Part shown: positions 52,088-63,346 of the stretch, in pieces
Layout: the number at the start of each line of letters is the position of its first letter
Numbering within the stretch: position 1 is the stretch's first letter
Translations under genes and position numbers: made by a program
The notes under the pieces: generated by a model
The model's database searches: none
The model's input: the letters and a program-made list of their open reading frames with translations, nothing else
Told to the model about the DNA's origin: nothing
Origin: Spirosoma utsteinense
GTDB taxonomy: Bacteria > Bacteroidota > Bacteroidia > Cytophagales > Spirosomataceae
Assembly (NCBI RefSeq): GCF_014282275.1
Contig: NZ_VFIA01000011.1
Coordinates: forward strand, 1-64,000
Length of the DNA: 64,000 nt
Direction of reading: 5' to 3'

Positions 52088-52636
52088 CTAAGCCGTTACA
52101 GGCTGTGAGAAGTCTCTTGGTATAAAGTAGGCAGGCGTTTTAAGTTCGAAAACTTCGTCATGGATAGACGCTACAAACAGGCCCTCCTTCTGCGCCTGCT
52201 CCCGCTGCTCTTTCGAACCACTGACACAGGCGATAACGCCATACAGCTTTTTATTGGCATGCTCCGGGTGCAGACGTCTGAATCGTTCTATTGTTTTTAC
52301 CGTTTGCTCGATGTCGCGCCGTTTAAGGTGGCTTTTAACATCTACGATCACTGCTGTGTTTATATCCCCGTTCGCTAAACCCAGTACGTCGATTTCCAGC
52401 GTGTCTGAACCAGCTTCAGTAGTGTAATTGGTAGTAACCGTTTTCATACCGAACTGCTTACGCAGCACTTTATCCATCGAGGGAAACGCCATCCCCTCCG
52501 TAAACGACCCGAACTTATTGCCGATCTCACCTACAAGCTTGGCAACCCGGCTTATCTCTTTGTCGTTCTCTCGCTGTTTCTCGGTGATCTCTTTGAGAAT
52601 CGCCCGGATTTCGTCAAAACTGTTATTTGTTTCCAT
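52088..52636 (-). CDS. DUF3782 / PD-(D/E)XK nuclease-like protein
   Basis: A 182-residue protein with an N-terminal coiled coil (residues about 5-40, EIRAILKEITEKQRENDKEI) and a restriction-endonuclease-like fold. The catalytic pattern is LEIDVLGLANG followed by AVIVDVKSHL (Asp ... Asp-x-Lys), and RFRRLHPEHANKK and GVIACVSGS follow. DUF3782 is common in cyanobacteria and Bacteroidota; its target is unknown. A -7 match (TAGCTTTG, minus strand, 52667-52660) lies 24 bases upstream. It sits between dapA and ligA without overlapping either. Confidence 0.82.
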   Translation of the reverse strand: METNNSFDEIRAILKEITEKQRENDKEISRVAKLVGEIGNKFGSFTEGMAFPSMDKVLRKQFGMKTVTTNYTTEAGSDTLEIDVLGLANGDINTAVIVDVKSHLKRRDIEQTVKTIERFRRLHPEHANKKLYGVIACVSGSKEQREQAQKEGLFVASIHDEVFELKTPAYFIPRDFSQPVTA

Positions 52637-52659
52637 TGGTCGGTGGGTTTAAGTCGTTG

Positions 52660-52667
52660 CAAAGCTA
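52660..52667 (-). promoter_or_regulatory. Candidate -7 element for the DUF3782 gene
   Basis: TAGCTTTG on the minus strand is a full match to TAnnTTTG, about 24 bases before the ATG at 52636. No paired TTG was found. Confidence 0.35.
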
Positions 52668-52689
52668 ACAGATTTAGGATCAGGCCTGT

Positions 52690-55047
<2,358 letters not shown>

Positions 55048-55716
55048 ATGACACCCATTATCGCTCCATCAATTCTTGCTGCCGACTTTGCTAATCTTCA
55101 GCGTGATATTGAGATGATAAACGGCAGTGAGGCCGACTGGTTTCACGTCGATGTAATGGATGGCGTCTTCGTTCCTAATATTTCGTTCGGCTTTCCTGTA
55201 GTCGAAGCAATCCGGCGGCACGCTCAAAAACCACTCGACGTCCATCTGATGATCGTCCAGCCTGAACGGTATGTCGATGAGTTTGCCCGCAAAGGGGCCA
55301 CCCATATCACCGTTCATTATGAAGCCTGCACACACCTGCACCGGGTGCTGACCCAGATCCGGGAAGCCGGGTGCCAGGCTGGCGTTGCCCTTAACATGCA
55401 AACGCCCGTAAATGTGCTGGCAGATCTGGTCGATGCGTTCGATCAAGTCCTGATCATGACTATAAACCCTGGCTTCGGAGGCCAGCAATTATTGCCCTTG
55501 TCTATCCCTAAAGTAAGCAAGCTTCGTCAGCTCCTACGCGGTGCAGGCAGTTCAGCACTGATCGGCGTAGATGGTGGTATGGGATTGGCCAATACCCCTA
55601 CCCTGCTCGATGCCGGTGCCGATTATGTTGTAGCTGGCACATCGGTCTTTGGTGCCGATGATCCACAGGATGCGATCCGGCAACTCAAAAACCGTCATCA
55701 ACCAATGGTGGCCTGA
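55048..55716 (+). CDS. rpe: Ribulose-phosphate 3-epimerase
   Basis: A 222-residue TIM-barrel epimerase interconverting ribulose-5-phosphate and xylulose-5-phosphate. Motifs are APSILAADFANL, WFHVDVMDGVFVPNISFG, LDVHLMIVQPERY, MTINPGFGGQQ and GVDGGMGLAN. Full length. It lies 57 bases upstream of the GH13 lipoprotein gene. Confidence 0.97.
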   Translation: MTPIIAPSILAADFANLQRDIEMINGSEADWFHVDVMDGVFVPNISFGFPVVEAIRRHAQKPLDVHLMIVQPERYVDEFARKGATHITVHYEACTHLHRVLTQIREAGCQAGVALNMQTPVNVLADLVDAFDQVLIMTINPGFGGQQLLPLSIPKVSKLRQLLRGAGSSALIGVDGGMGLANTPTLLDAGADYVVAGTSVFGADDPQDAIRQLKNRHQPMVA

Positions 55717-55773
55717 TTGATCCGGTAGATACCCTGTACTACCGCCTTACGTTGACTAAGCGAAATTACTTAT

Positions 55774-57183
55774 ATGAATAAATCTCACCTGGCCGTTGTT
55801 TTCAGTGCCTTGTTACTGACGGTGGCCTGCCGGAATACCCAAAACGATAACGCAAAGACCTCTGCTTCAACGTCCGACACAAGCGCGTCGACAGCTCCTC
55901 CAGCTCCGGAATGGGCAAAGAACGCAACGATCTACGAAGTCAATACGCGTCAGTTTTCGGTCGAAGGTAATTTCAATGCAGTTGAGGCCCAATTGCCCCG
56001 GCTCAAAGAAATGGGTGTCGATATAGTATGGTTTATGCCTATCTACCCAATAAGTCAGAAAAACAAGAAAGGCTCGCTGGGTAGTCCCTATGCGGTGGCC
56101 GACTTCAAAGCAGTCAATCCGGCTTATGGTACTTTGGCCGATTTCAAAGCACTCGTCAAACGGGCACATGCCCTGGGCCTGCGGGTCATTCTGGACTGGA
56201 TACCCAATCATACGGGCTGGGATCACGTTTGGGTAAAACAACACCCTGAATGGTACACGCGGGTGAATGGCAAAATGATAGCTCCTATCGATCCGAAAAC
56301 GAATAAGCCTACCGACTGGGACGATGTTGTCGACCTCGACTATAACAATCCGGATATGCGGAAAGGCATGATCGAGGCTATGCAGTACTGGATAAAAGAG
56401 TGCGACATCGATGGGTACCGCTGTGATGTTGCCGGTTTTGTACCGAACGACTTCTGGGCTGAACTGCGGCCACAACTGGATAAGATCAAAACAGTCTTTA
56501 TGCTGTCGGAGTGGGAGGATGAACCCGACCAGTTCAAAAGCTGCTTCAACATGAACTACGGATGGGCCATGCACAGTATGATGAAAGCGGTTGCTAAAGG
56601 AGACCGGACAGCTGATAAAATTGATTCGCTTCGTGAAGCGAATCAGGCTCGTTTTCCGAAGTGGTATTACCAGATGCTGTTCACCCAGAACCATGACGAA
56701 AACACGTGGAATGGCACCCTCGACCAGTCCTTCGGCCCTGCGGCCAACACCTTTATTGTCCTGAGTAGTACGCTGGAGGGCATGCCGCTGGTTTATAACG
56801 GAATGGAGTCGAACCTCAATAAACGGCTGGCCTTTTTCGAGAAAGATACCATTAACTGGGGAACTTACCCGAAGGCTCATTTTTTTGAGACACTGCTTAC
56901 GCTTAAACACCGTAATCGGGCGTTATGGAATGGACCGGCGGGGGGTAAAGTCGTCAAAATCCCTACCGACCGCGACGACAAAGTGTATGCCTTTCATCGG
57001 CAGCGCGACACCGACCGCGTTGTTGTCCTGCTAAATTTAAGTGCTGAACCCCAAACCGCTCAACTGGGTGGCGATGGTTACGAAGGTATGTATACCGAAG
57101 TGTTTAGCCGGCAACCGATGAATCTGAAACCTAACGTCACGATTGCACTCAAACCCTGGGAGTACCGGGTGCTGACGAACTAA
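55774..57183 (+). CDS. GH13 alpha-amylase family lipoprotein
   Basis: A 469-residue lipoprotein (LLLTVAC, Cys 19) with a Ser/Thr/Ala linker and a GH13 (beta/alpha)8 domain. Region I is LDWIPNHTG, region II DGYRCDVAGF with the nucleophile Asp, region III MLSEWEDEPD with the acid/base Glu and region IV FTQNHDENTW. A small C-terminal beta domain follows. It would act on alpha-glucans in the periplasm or at the surface. It is not adjacent to the SusCD pairs. Same strand as rpe and the OmpA gene. Confidence 0.93.
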   Translation: MNKSHLAVVFSALLLTVACRNTQNDNAKTSASTSDTSASTAPPAPEWAKNATIYEVNTRQFSVEGNFNAVEAQLPRLKEMGVDIVWFMPIYPISQKNKKGSLGSPYAVADFKAVNPAYGTLADFKALVKRAHALGLRVILDWIPNHTGWDHVWVKQHPEWYTRVNGKMIAPIDPKTNKPTDWDDVVDLDYNNPDMRKGMIEAMQYWIKECDIDGYRCDVAGFVPNDFWAELRPQLDKIKTVFMLSEWEDEPDQFKSCFNMNYGWAMHSMMKAVAKGDRTADKIDSLREANQARFPKWYYQMLFTQNHDENTWNGTLDQSFGPAANTFIVLSSTLEGMPLVYNGMESNLNKRLAFFEKDTINWGTYPKAHFFETLLTLKHRNRALWNGPAGGKVVKIPTDRDDKVYAFHRQRDTDRVVVLLNLSAEPQTAQLGGDGYEGMYTEVFSRQPMNLKPNVTIALKPWEYRVLTN

Positions 57184-57281
57184 GCTTTAATACCAGGAAT
57201 AGCGAGACATAATCAATGAAAACAGAGAAGCCCTTTTCATTCGTTGTACTTGTTTTCGCTATTCGTTATTCGTCCTGTAAC

Positions 57282-59351
57282 ATGCCTACGCAGCGTCTTC
57301 TGCTCTGCTTTTGTTTCCTTGGCCTCGCGTTGACGGGCTTCGCCCAGCGTACCGACCGCGATGGACGACCGCCCCGCACGGTGCAGTGGGCCGGCCGTGT
57401 GGTGGGCGTCTCATCGGAGAAAAAAGCAGAATCGACCGGCGACCAGTACAAAGCATTGCAGGCACTGGGACGGCCCAGCAAAGTTCCGGAAATGGGCCAG
57501 AGTGCCTGCGCCTGGGCTCCCGCATCGCCTGATGGGACCACGAACGAGTGGATTCAGGTTGGCTTCGTCCAGCCAATGCGGGCACGTCAGATAATAGTCG
57601 CCGAAAACGTCAATCCTGGTGCCGTTGTCCGGGTGTCCATCATCGACGAAAAAGGTGGAGAGCACACCGTCTACCAGGTAAGCGAACCACAAGCACGCAC
57701 CAACCCACTGCTGACCATTTTGCTGCCCGATTCGTCATTCGTTTGTCATCAGGTTCGCGTCGTTATAAACGGAGCCGGGATACGGGGTATCAACCAGATC
57801 GACGCAATCGGTATCTCGGAAGATACCAAACCCATAGAGGTCGGCATTAATGTATCGGCGGCTACGCCCAAAGACATTCAGAAAGAAAACCTCGGCAAAA
57901 CCGTCAATTCAGCAGGTCAGGAGGTAGCGCCGGTGATCTCCCCTGATGGCAAAACCCTGTACTTTACCCGTAATTTCAACAAAGCCAATATTGGTGGGGC
58001 AGACCGGCAGGATGTCTGGTACTCAACACTTGAATCGGGGGCCAACGGCAACCCGCCCGGCTGGAGCGAAGCCGTCAATATTGGGCCGCCCATCAATACG
58101 TCCGGCGATAATGCCATTAGTGGTATGGCCCCTGATGGCCGCACGGCCTACCTGATCAACATTTACAAGCCCGACGGCGGGCTATCGTTCGGGATATCAA
58201 AATCCATTCGGACAAAAGCCGGCTGGTCGCAGCCAGCCGAATGTAAGATCGTTAACAACTATAACCTCCACGAGAAAAATCAGCTGGAGTTCTGCGTCTC
58301 GCCCGATGGGCGGGCTATTATCCTGGCCGTACAACGGAAAGACACCCGGGGCGACCGCGACCTGTATGTATCGCTCGAACGACCCGATCACACCTGGGCT
58401 GAACCGGTATCGCTGGGGGCTGTGGTGAATACCGCCGAATCGGAAAGTTCTCCTTTTCTGGCCGCCGACGGACGAACGCTTTATTTTACCTCGGCGGGTC
58501 ATTCGGGCTATGGCAATGGTGACATTTTTGTAGCGCGCCGACTCGATGAGTCCTGGGGCAACTGGAGCGAACCTGAAAATCTGGGCCCTGCCATTAACAC
58601 GGCCGAATGGGATGGCTATTTCACCATTCCAGCCTCGGGCGACTTTGCGTACCTGAGTTCACGGGCGGGTTCGATGGGCGAAGACGATATCTTCAGGCTC
58701 AAATTGTATCCAGCCATTAAACCAGATCCCGTAGCGATCATATCCGGGCAAGTGCTGGATGCCAAGAGCAAAAAACCTATTGCCTCGCAGATCGTAACGA
58801 ACCTGTTCAACGAAAACAAGGACGTCACCAAAGCGGATTTTAACCCCGAGACAGGTGAGTACAAACTGATTCTGCCAACCCAGAAAACGTATAATCTAAC
58901 CGCAACTAAAGAAGGGTACTTCCCCACTACCGAGACCCTTGATCTGAGTAAAGACAAGCGGTTTCGCGATATTCGTCGGAACCTGTATCTGGTAAAGATT
59001 GAACCGGGGCAGAAATTCACCATGCGTGAAGTTTTGTTCGAGCAGGGGCAGTTTGCGCTTCAGCCGGGAGCCAGCACTGAGTTGAACCGCGTGTTCGATA
59101 TGCTGACATCCTACCCAGAGATGGCGATTCTGGTGGAGGGCCACACGGATAACCAGGGGGACTGGGAGCCGAACATGAAGCTCTCCGAAGACCGGGTTCG
59201 GGTAGTGAAGTCCTATTTGATAGACAAAGGAATTGCCGAAACCCGCATCCAGACCAAAGCCTGGGGACCCAGTAAACCCATCGCCAGCAACGAAACCGAC
59301 GAACGCCGTAAGCTCAACCGCCGGGTAGAGTTTACCATCCTGCACCTGTAA
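57282..59351 (+). CDS. OmpA-family protein with PD40 beta-propeller
   Basis: A protein of about 689 residues. The ATG at 57282 gives a signal peptide (MPTQRLLLCFCFLGLALTGF, cleavage after FAQ). A beta-sandwich region precedes WD40-like PD40 repeats (VISPDGKTLYFTRNF, SGMAPDGRTAYLI, FCVSPDGRAIIL, FLAADGRTLYFTS), then a CarboxypepD_reg-like module (ISGQVLDAKSKKPIASQIV) and a C-terminal OmpA/MotB domain (ILVEGHTDNQGDWEPNMKLS, NRRVEF). It binds peptidoglycan; PorE-like T9SS and gliding proteins share this layout, but that link is inferred. Confidence 0.92.
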   Translation: MPTQRLLLCFCFLGLALTGFAQRTDRDGRPPRTVQWAGRVVGVSSEKKAESTGDQYKALQALGRPSKVPEMGQSACAWAPASPDGTTNEWIQVGFVQPMRARQIIVAENVNPGAVVRVSIIDEKGGEHTVYQVSEPQARTNPLLTILLPDSSFVCHQVRVVINGAGIRGINQIDAIGISEDTKPIEVGINVSAATPKDIQKENLGKTVNSAGQEVAPVISPDGKTLYFTRNFNKANIGGADRQDVWYSTLESGANGNPPGWSEAVNIGPPINTSGDNAISGMAPDGRTAYLINIYKPDGGLSFGISKSIRTKAGWSQPAECKIVNNYNLHEKNQLEFCVSPDGRAIILAVQRKDTRGDRDLYVSLERPDHTWAEPVSLGAVVNTAESESSPFLAADGRTLYFTSAGHSGYGNGDIFVARRLDESWGNWSEPENLGPAINTAEWDGYFTIPASGDFAYLSSRAGSMGEDDIFRLKLYPAIKPDPVAIISGQVLDAKSKKPIASQIVTNLFNENKDVTKADFNPETGEYKLILPTQKTYNLTATKEGYFPTTETLDLSKDKRFRDIRRNLYLVKIEPGQKFTMREVLFEQGQFALQPGASTELNRVFDMLTSYPEMAILVEGHTDNQGDWEPNMKLSEDRVRVVKSYLIDKGIAETRIQTKAWGPSKPIASNETDERRKLNRRVEFTILHL

Positions 59352-59432
59352 GAAGGCTGCCGGTGGGGCGCTGAGCGTCTCTGCCTACCAGAAAGGCCCT
59401 TCCATTCATCACTACAACTACCTGAATGTGTA

Positions 59433-61220
59433 TCAGTTACTAGCTGATACCTGCATTGTTTCTGCACTATACTTTGTTATCCATTGACCCTTTTGGGCGT
59501 AGCAGACGCCGAGCTGATAGCTGGCCGCGGGTAACATATCGGTCATGATAGTAGCGAGCGGACCAGCCTGTAAGGGGTGGCCCGTTACTAAAAACAGCGA
59601 TAGCTTTGTCCTGCTTTGATTGATGGGCCAAAGGAATGTATGCCTGGCTGAACGCAGAAGCAAATAAGCTGCTGTCTGATTAAAGGGTTGTTGTGACAGG
59701 GGAGCTAACGCTGTGGGATCAATCGTCAAATAGCGGTACCGTCGCTCGTCCAGCGAAAAGCTACTGTCTTTCGTAACCAATGCCTTTAAAGCCGCCTGCG
59801 ACGTTTGCCGACGATTCGTTAGATCGAGGGGGGCTGGCGGCATCTTGTACACGCCTTCCCGAATGGCAGCTTCCATCAGGGTAGCATAGAAGGAATCATT
59901 CCCCCGTTTGTTGGCAGGCATCGTAATGAGCAGCCTGTTTTCCCGCCAGTTATGAAAATCACTCAACAAAGATTGGTTGATGGTCTTTACTTCAGCAAAC
60001 GACGACCAGTACGCAAAGGTGTTGAACGCAATACTGAAACAGACTACAGACCACCCTATCGTTTTCCGGTAGTCAGGCTTCACCCAAAGCATTACCATGA
60101 GATAACCGACCACCAGAGAAACGGTAGCGAACCAGATAAAACGGGGTAAGATCAACCCATAATGCCAGCCCTGCCCTCTGGCAAAGGAGATACCAGCCAG
60201 TGTAATGACCAGGTACAGATAACCCGCAATCAGGCTAATGGAAACAGGTTGACCCGTTGGTACCGACCAGCTGCCTATTCGGTTTCTTAACCAATCCGGT
60301 GCGTAACGCAGCCAATACGCGGGTGCAATCCGACGAATCAACGCTGTACCCGAAACCAGAACAAAAACCATGGTAAGCCCAATTCCGATCAAACTTAGTG
60401 CAGTCAATGAACGCGTGAACAGCAGACCCATGGAACCACTCATCAGAAAAAATCCACCCAGCACCCGAAAAGGATGACTCAGGTTACCTGACACGGGAGC
60501 CGCTGCCGAAAATTGGGAGAAATAGTAAAATATCCCGCCTGAAACAGCAGCAAATAAAAGCCATATCAGGGTGTATTGCCGAGACCGGCAAACGGTGACG
60601 ACCATAAGGCCAACGCCCAGTACTGCCAGACCATTTCCATTGGAAAACGTGGCCAGAAAGGCAAGTGGTAAACTCCCCCAGAACGACCGCGACGACGATT
60701 GGGAAAGCAGGTAAAAAGCAGAGAAAGCAAAGAAAAGAGCAGGCACATGCTGAAGAGCACATATAGCCCAGGTGAGGGTATTCTCGTAAAACTGTGGCTG
60801 TAACAGCAACCAGAAAATGGGCAATGTCTGTAGAACAGACAATCCACCCTGGCGGGCTAACCGGTATAGTACCCAGATCGTGCCCAGCAGGGTAGCATTA
60901 CCAATAAAGAACAGGGTACGAAAATTCAATTCCCCTTCCAGCAGATAGTCGAGCATAGCGACCAGTCGGGCAAAAACGATAATGTGCTCGCCGTGTGGGT
61001 AAAAAACAGTGGTCAGCAATTGCCCCGGCGTCAGGTGAGCTATTTTTAGATTGATGCAGTCGACGATAAATGTGTAATCGTCCAGATACGGCATATTGAT
61101 GGTATAGCTGTACACCATCCATAAATGAATGAAAATTGGAATAAGTAGGAAACAGTATGATAAAGAATGAAAATTTAATTTTAGACCACTTGAATTTATA
61201 AATAATTCCTTTTGAATCAT
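59433..61220 (-). CDS. Polytopic membrane protein, possible GT-C type transferase
   Basis: A 595-residue protein with about ten hydrophobic segments over residues 20-430 and a soluble C-terminal part of about 150 residues. An early loop NMPYLDDYTFIVDC holds Asp-Asp, as in the first periplasmic loop of GT-C glycosyltransferases, but I cannot match a named family. The ATG at 61220 (MIQKELFI) is used. It could act in surface-polysaccharide or lipid glycosylation; this is inference from topology. Confidence 0.6.
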   Translation of the reverse strand: MIQKELFINSSGLKLNFHSLSYCFLLIPIFIHLWMVYSYTINMPYLDDYTFIVDCINLKIAHLTPGQLLTTVFYPHGEHIIVFARLVAMLDYLLEGELNFRTLFFIGNATLLGTIWVLYRLARQGGLSVLQTLPIFWLLLQPQFYENTLTWAICALQHVPALFFAFSAFYLLSQSSSRSFWGSLPLAFLATFSNGNGLAVLGVGLMVVTVCRSRQYTLIWLLFAAVSGGIFYYFSQFSAAAPVSGNLSHPFRVLGGFFLMSGSMGLLFTRSLTALSLIGIGLTMVFVLVSGTALIRRIAPAYWLRYAPDWLRNRIGSWSVPTGQPVSISLIAGYLYLVITLAGISFARGQGWHYGLILPRFIWFATVSLVVGYLMVMLWVKPDYRKTIGWSVVCFSIAFNTFAYWSSFAEVKTINQSLLSDFHNWRENRLLITMPANKRGNDSFYATLMEAAIREGVYKMPPAPLDLTNRRQTSQAALKALVTKDSSFSLDERRYRYLTIDPTALAPLSQQPFNQTAAYLLLRSARHTFLWPINQSRTKLSLFLVTGHPLQAGPLATIMTDMLPAASYQLGVCYAQKGQWITKYSAETMQVSASN

Positions 61221-61459
61221 ATTATGGCTAGATGATTGCCACAATATAAGGTTAATAATGATTAAGTATGTAACTATTTATGCGATATAGAAACCTTCCT
61301 ATATATGTAACTGTATACCTGCAATAAGGCGGGTGGTAGTTGATAATACAGGTTAATGTACATACTCGACAACACAGCGCTATATGCACAGTGTCATACA
61401 ACCCGCCAGGCCACAGAACCAGCGTATAGTAATTATGCGCCGAAGAGGCTGTAGGTGGG

Positions 61460-63082
61460 TTACTGTCCCGGGTCCTGGGTCCCTACGTATTGAAGCGTTA
61501 TCACTTCGCCGGGAGCGACATAGGCGGGCGACAAAGCATGGGCAATTTCAATCTGCTGTATTATCCCCGTCCACTTCGGATTATCGGCTACGTTGATTTT
61601 ATAGGTGTGGAACTGACCGTCGTTGATAGCCATAAATCCAATAGACTGCTCAATTGAATTGCGTGTACCTCGCGGAAAGCGAATGGCATTCTGCCGGGGG
61701 AACTGGCTATCGTAAACCCCGTCTGCCTGCCCGTTCAACAACCAGGCCAGCCGTAACGGGGCCTCCCTGCCCACTCCTGTCGAACCGGTATAAGCCATGC
61801 GGATATAAAGTGTCCTGAATTCGCGGGCGTTCCAGCTACTAAATGGAGAAATAAGCTTGGTATGGTAGCCAGTGACGGGGCCGTTATCAGCCTTTCCGGT
61901 TACCGTTACCTGCCAGTTATCTGTTGAAAATGGTTCTTTCTGATCATAACCACCGTCCATAATAGTCCAGCCATTGCGGCCATTAGCTTTATTGAACACA
62001 AAATCAGGGGTGGTCTGGCGCTCCTGCGCATATACATACTGCCGTATTTCCTGCTCTGATCCAAGCACATAGGTATAGGATCGGTGCCAGGTATGGTCGC
62101 TATCCAGATGCACCATGGGCTGGTTGGCCGTATAGGTGATGGTGTTGCCTGCTTCTGAATTGTCGCGGGCTTGAATGGCATCCATGTTATAGTTGGCCCG
62201 AAAATAGCCTGCGGTATACAGCCCAATCAGGCGGGGTTGCCCCTGGTTGGTACCGATCTCTACCCCCTGCCAGGGCTCGGTCAGGCAAAACGACGTTCCC
62301 TGATGGGGCACAATGGTCCCATCGCTATTCCGGGCTTCTATGCCATCGGTTACCGTAGCCAGATCATTCGTGTAAGGCGATGACCCATTATAAAAGTGAA
62401 CATTTCGGGCTCCATTGATCATCATCATGGGCCACTCCTGCGCTTCGGGGCCATAGAATGTTTTGTCAGGACGCCGATGGGTCAGCCGGACATTGACGTG
62501 GACTTTATTGCTGTCTACCCGTACCCATTGCTCATAAATCAACGGTAGCTGGCGCGCGTTCTGATGGGGCCATGACAGGCACTGCGCTTTAGTATAAATC
62601 CAGCCGTTGATGTAACCATGAAACAGAATGGGTGATGGATTCCCGCCATCGTCACCGGCCTGGAGCGGGTTATAGCCGATTCCTTTCCAACGGGGTGAAT
62701 CATCGGCAAAGCTGCGCGGACCCGCATAAGAACTCATACCCGACTCACGGCCAAGATCCTTGAAATTGATGAGCGGCTGATTCGTTACTTTATCATAAAT
62801 CTGGATAGAAGCACCGTAATCCCGGCGTACTTCCAGCCGTAGCGTACCCGACTCCTGAACTGATGTGCGGCCAACGACCCGGCCGTTTATGACGGTTGGG
62901 TTATTACTCAGCCATTGGGACTGCGATGCCGGTACGTCAAACGTAAACGGTCCCGGAACATAGGGCAGAATGGGTAATGGCGTAATAACAAGTTCTTCTT
63001 TTACACCACAACCAACAACGAAGGCCACCAGGATGAATAAGACCGCACCGATCCGACTAAGTATACCCAGGACGTTTTTCAT
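61460..63082 (-). CDS. Large secreted lipoprotein of unknown function
   Basis: A 540-residue protein. From the ATG at 63082 it has a lipoprotein signal ending FVVGCG (Cys 25), then beta-rich sequence with many Trp and Tyr residues (GRVVGRTSVQESGTL, PRWKGIGYNPLQAGDDGGNP, MVHLDSDHTWHRSYTYVLG) and a C-terminal carbohydrate-binding-like module (NDGQFHTYKINVADNPKWTG). It resembles carbohydrate-associated surface lipoproteins; no catalytic motif is identifiable. It sits upstream of a terminator that also closes the SGNH gene. Confidence 0.65.
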   Translation of the reverse strand: MKNVLGILSRIGAVLFILVAFVVGCGVKEELVITPLPILPYVPGPFTFDVPASQSQWLSNNPTVINGRVVGRTSVQESGTLRLEVRRDYGASIQIYDKVTNQPLINFKDLGRESGMSSYAGPRSFADDSPRWKGIGYNPLQAGDDGGNPSPILFHGYINGWIYTKAQCLSWPHQNARQLPLIYEQWVRVDSNKVHVNVRLTHRRPDKTFYGPEAQEWPMMMINGARNVHFYNGSSPYTNDLATVTDGIEARNSDGTIVPHQGTSFCLTEPWQGVEIGTNQGQPRLIGLYTAGYFRANYNMDAIQARDNSEAGNTITYTANQPMVHLDSDHTWHRSYTYVLGSEQEIRQYVYAQERQTTPDFVFNKANGRNGWTIMDGGYDQKEPFSTDNWQVTVTGKADNGPVTGYHTKLISPFSSWNAREFRTLYIRMAYTGSTGVGREAPLRLAWLLNGQADGVYDSQFPRQNAIRFPRGTRNSIEQSIGFMAINDGQFHTYKINVADNPKWTGIIQQIEIAHALSPAYVAPGEVITLQYVGTQDPGQ

Positions 63083-63289
63083 AAAAGGATCGTTTTTATA
63101 CAAGACCTCATTTAACCATTGTAGGTTCAGATCGATACAAAACAACAAAATTTTTATACGCCGTCGATCGCGACCCTATCCTCGGGTTCCATAGCTGCTG
63201 TAACGGTGGAGCAGAAAAGCCCGTGAGGGTAGCGGTGACAGCAATACCTGGTTTTGTGGAATGACAGTCTAACTTGCATACCAAATAAA

Positions 63290-63323
63290 AAACCCAGTCA
63301 GGCACGTGTGTCTGACTGGGTTT
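63290..63323 (-). terminator. Terminator after the SGNH hydrolase gene
   Basis: A perfect 12-bp stem AAACCCAGTCAG (63290-63301 with 63312-63323) with a 10-base loop and an A-run that is a T-run on the minus strand, 24 bases past the stop at 63347. Confidence 0.85.
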
Positions 63324-63346
63324 AAATCCTACTAGTACTGGTTCTT

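Noticed and set aside
55867-56910. A 347-codon open frame antisense to the GH13 lipoprotein gene
   Set aside because: It lies fully inside a gene with all four GH13 catalytic regions. Its own translation shows no family resemblance; it is a codon-bias shadow.
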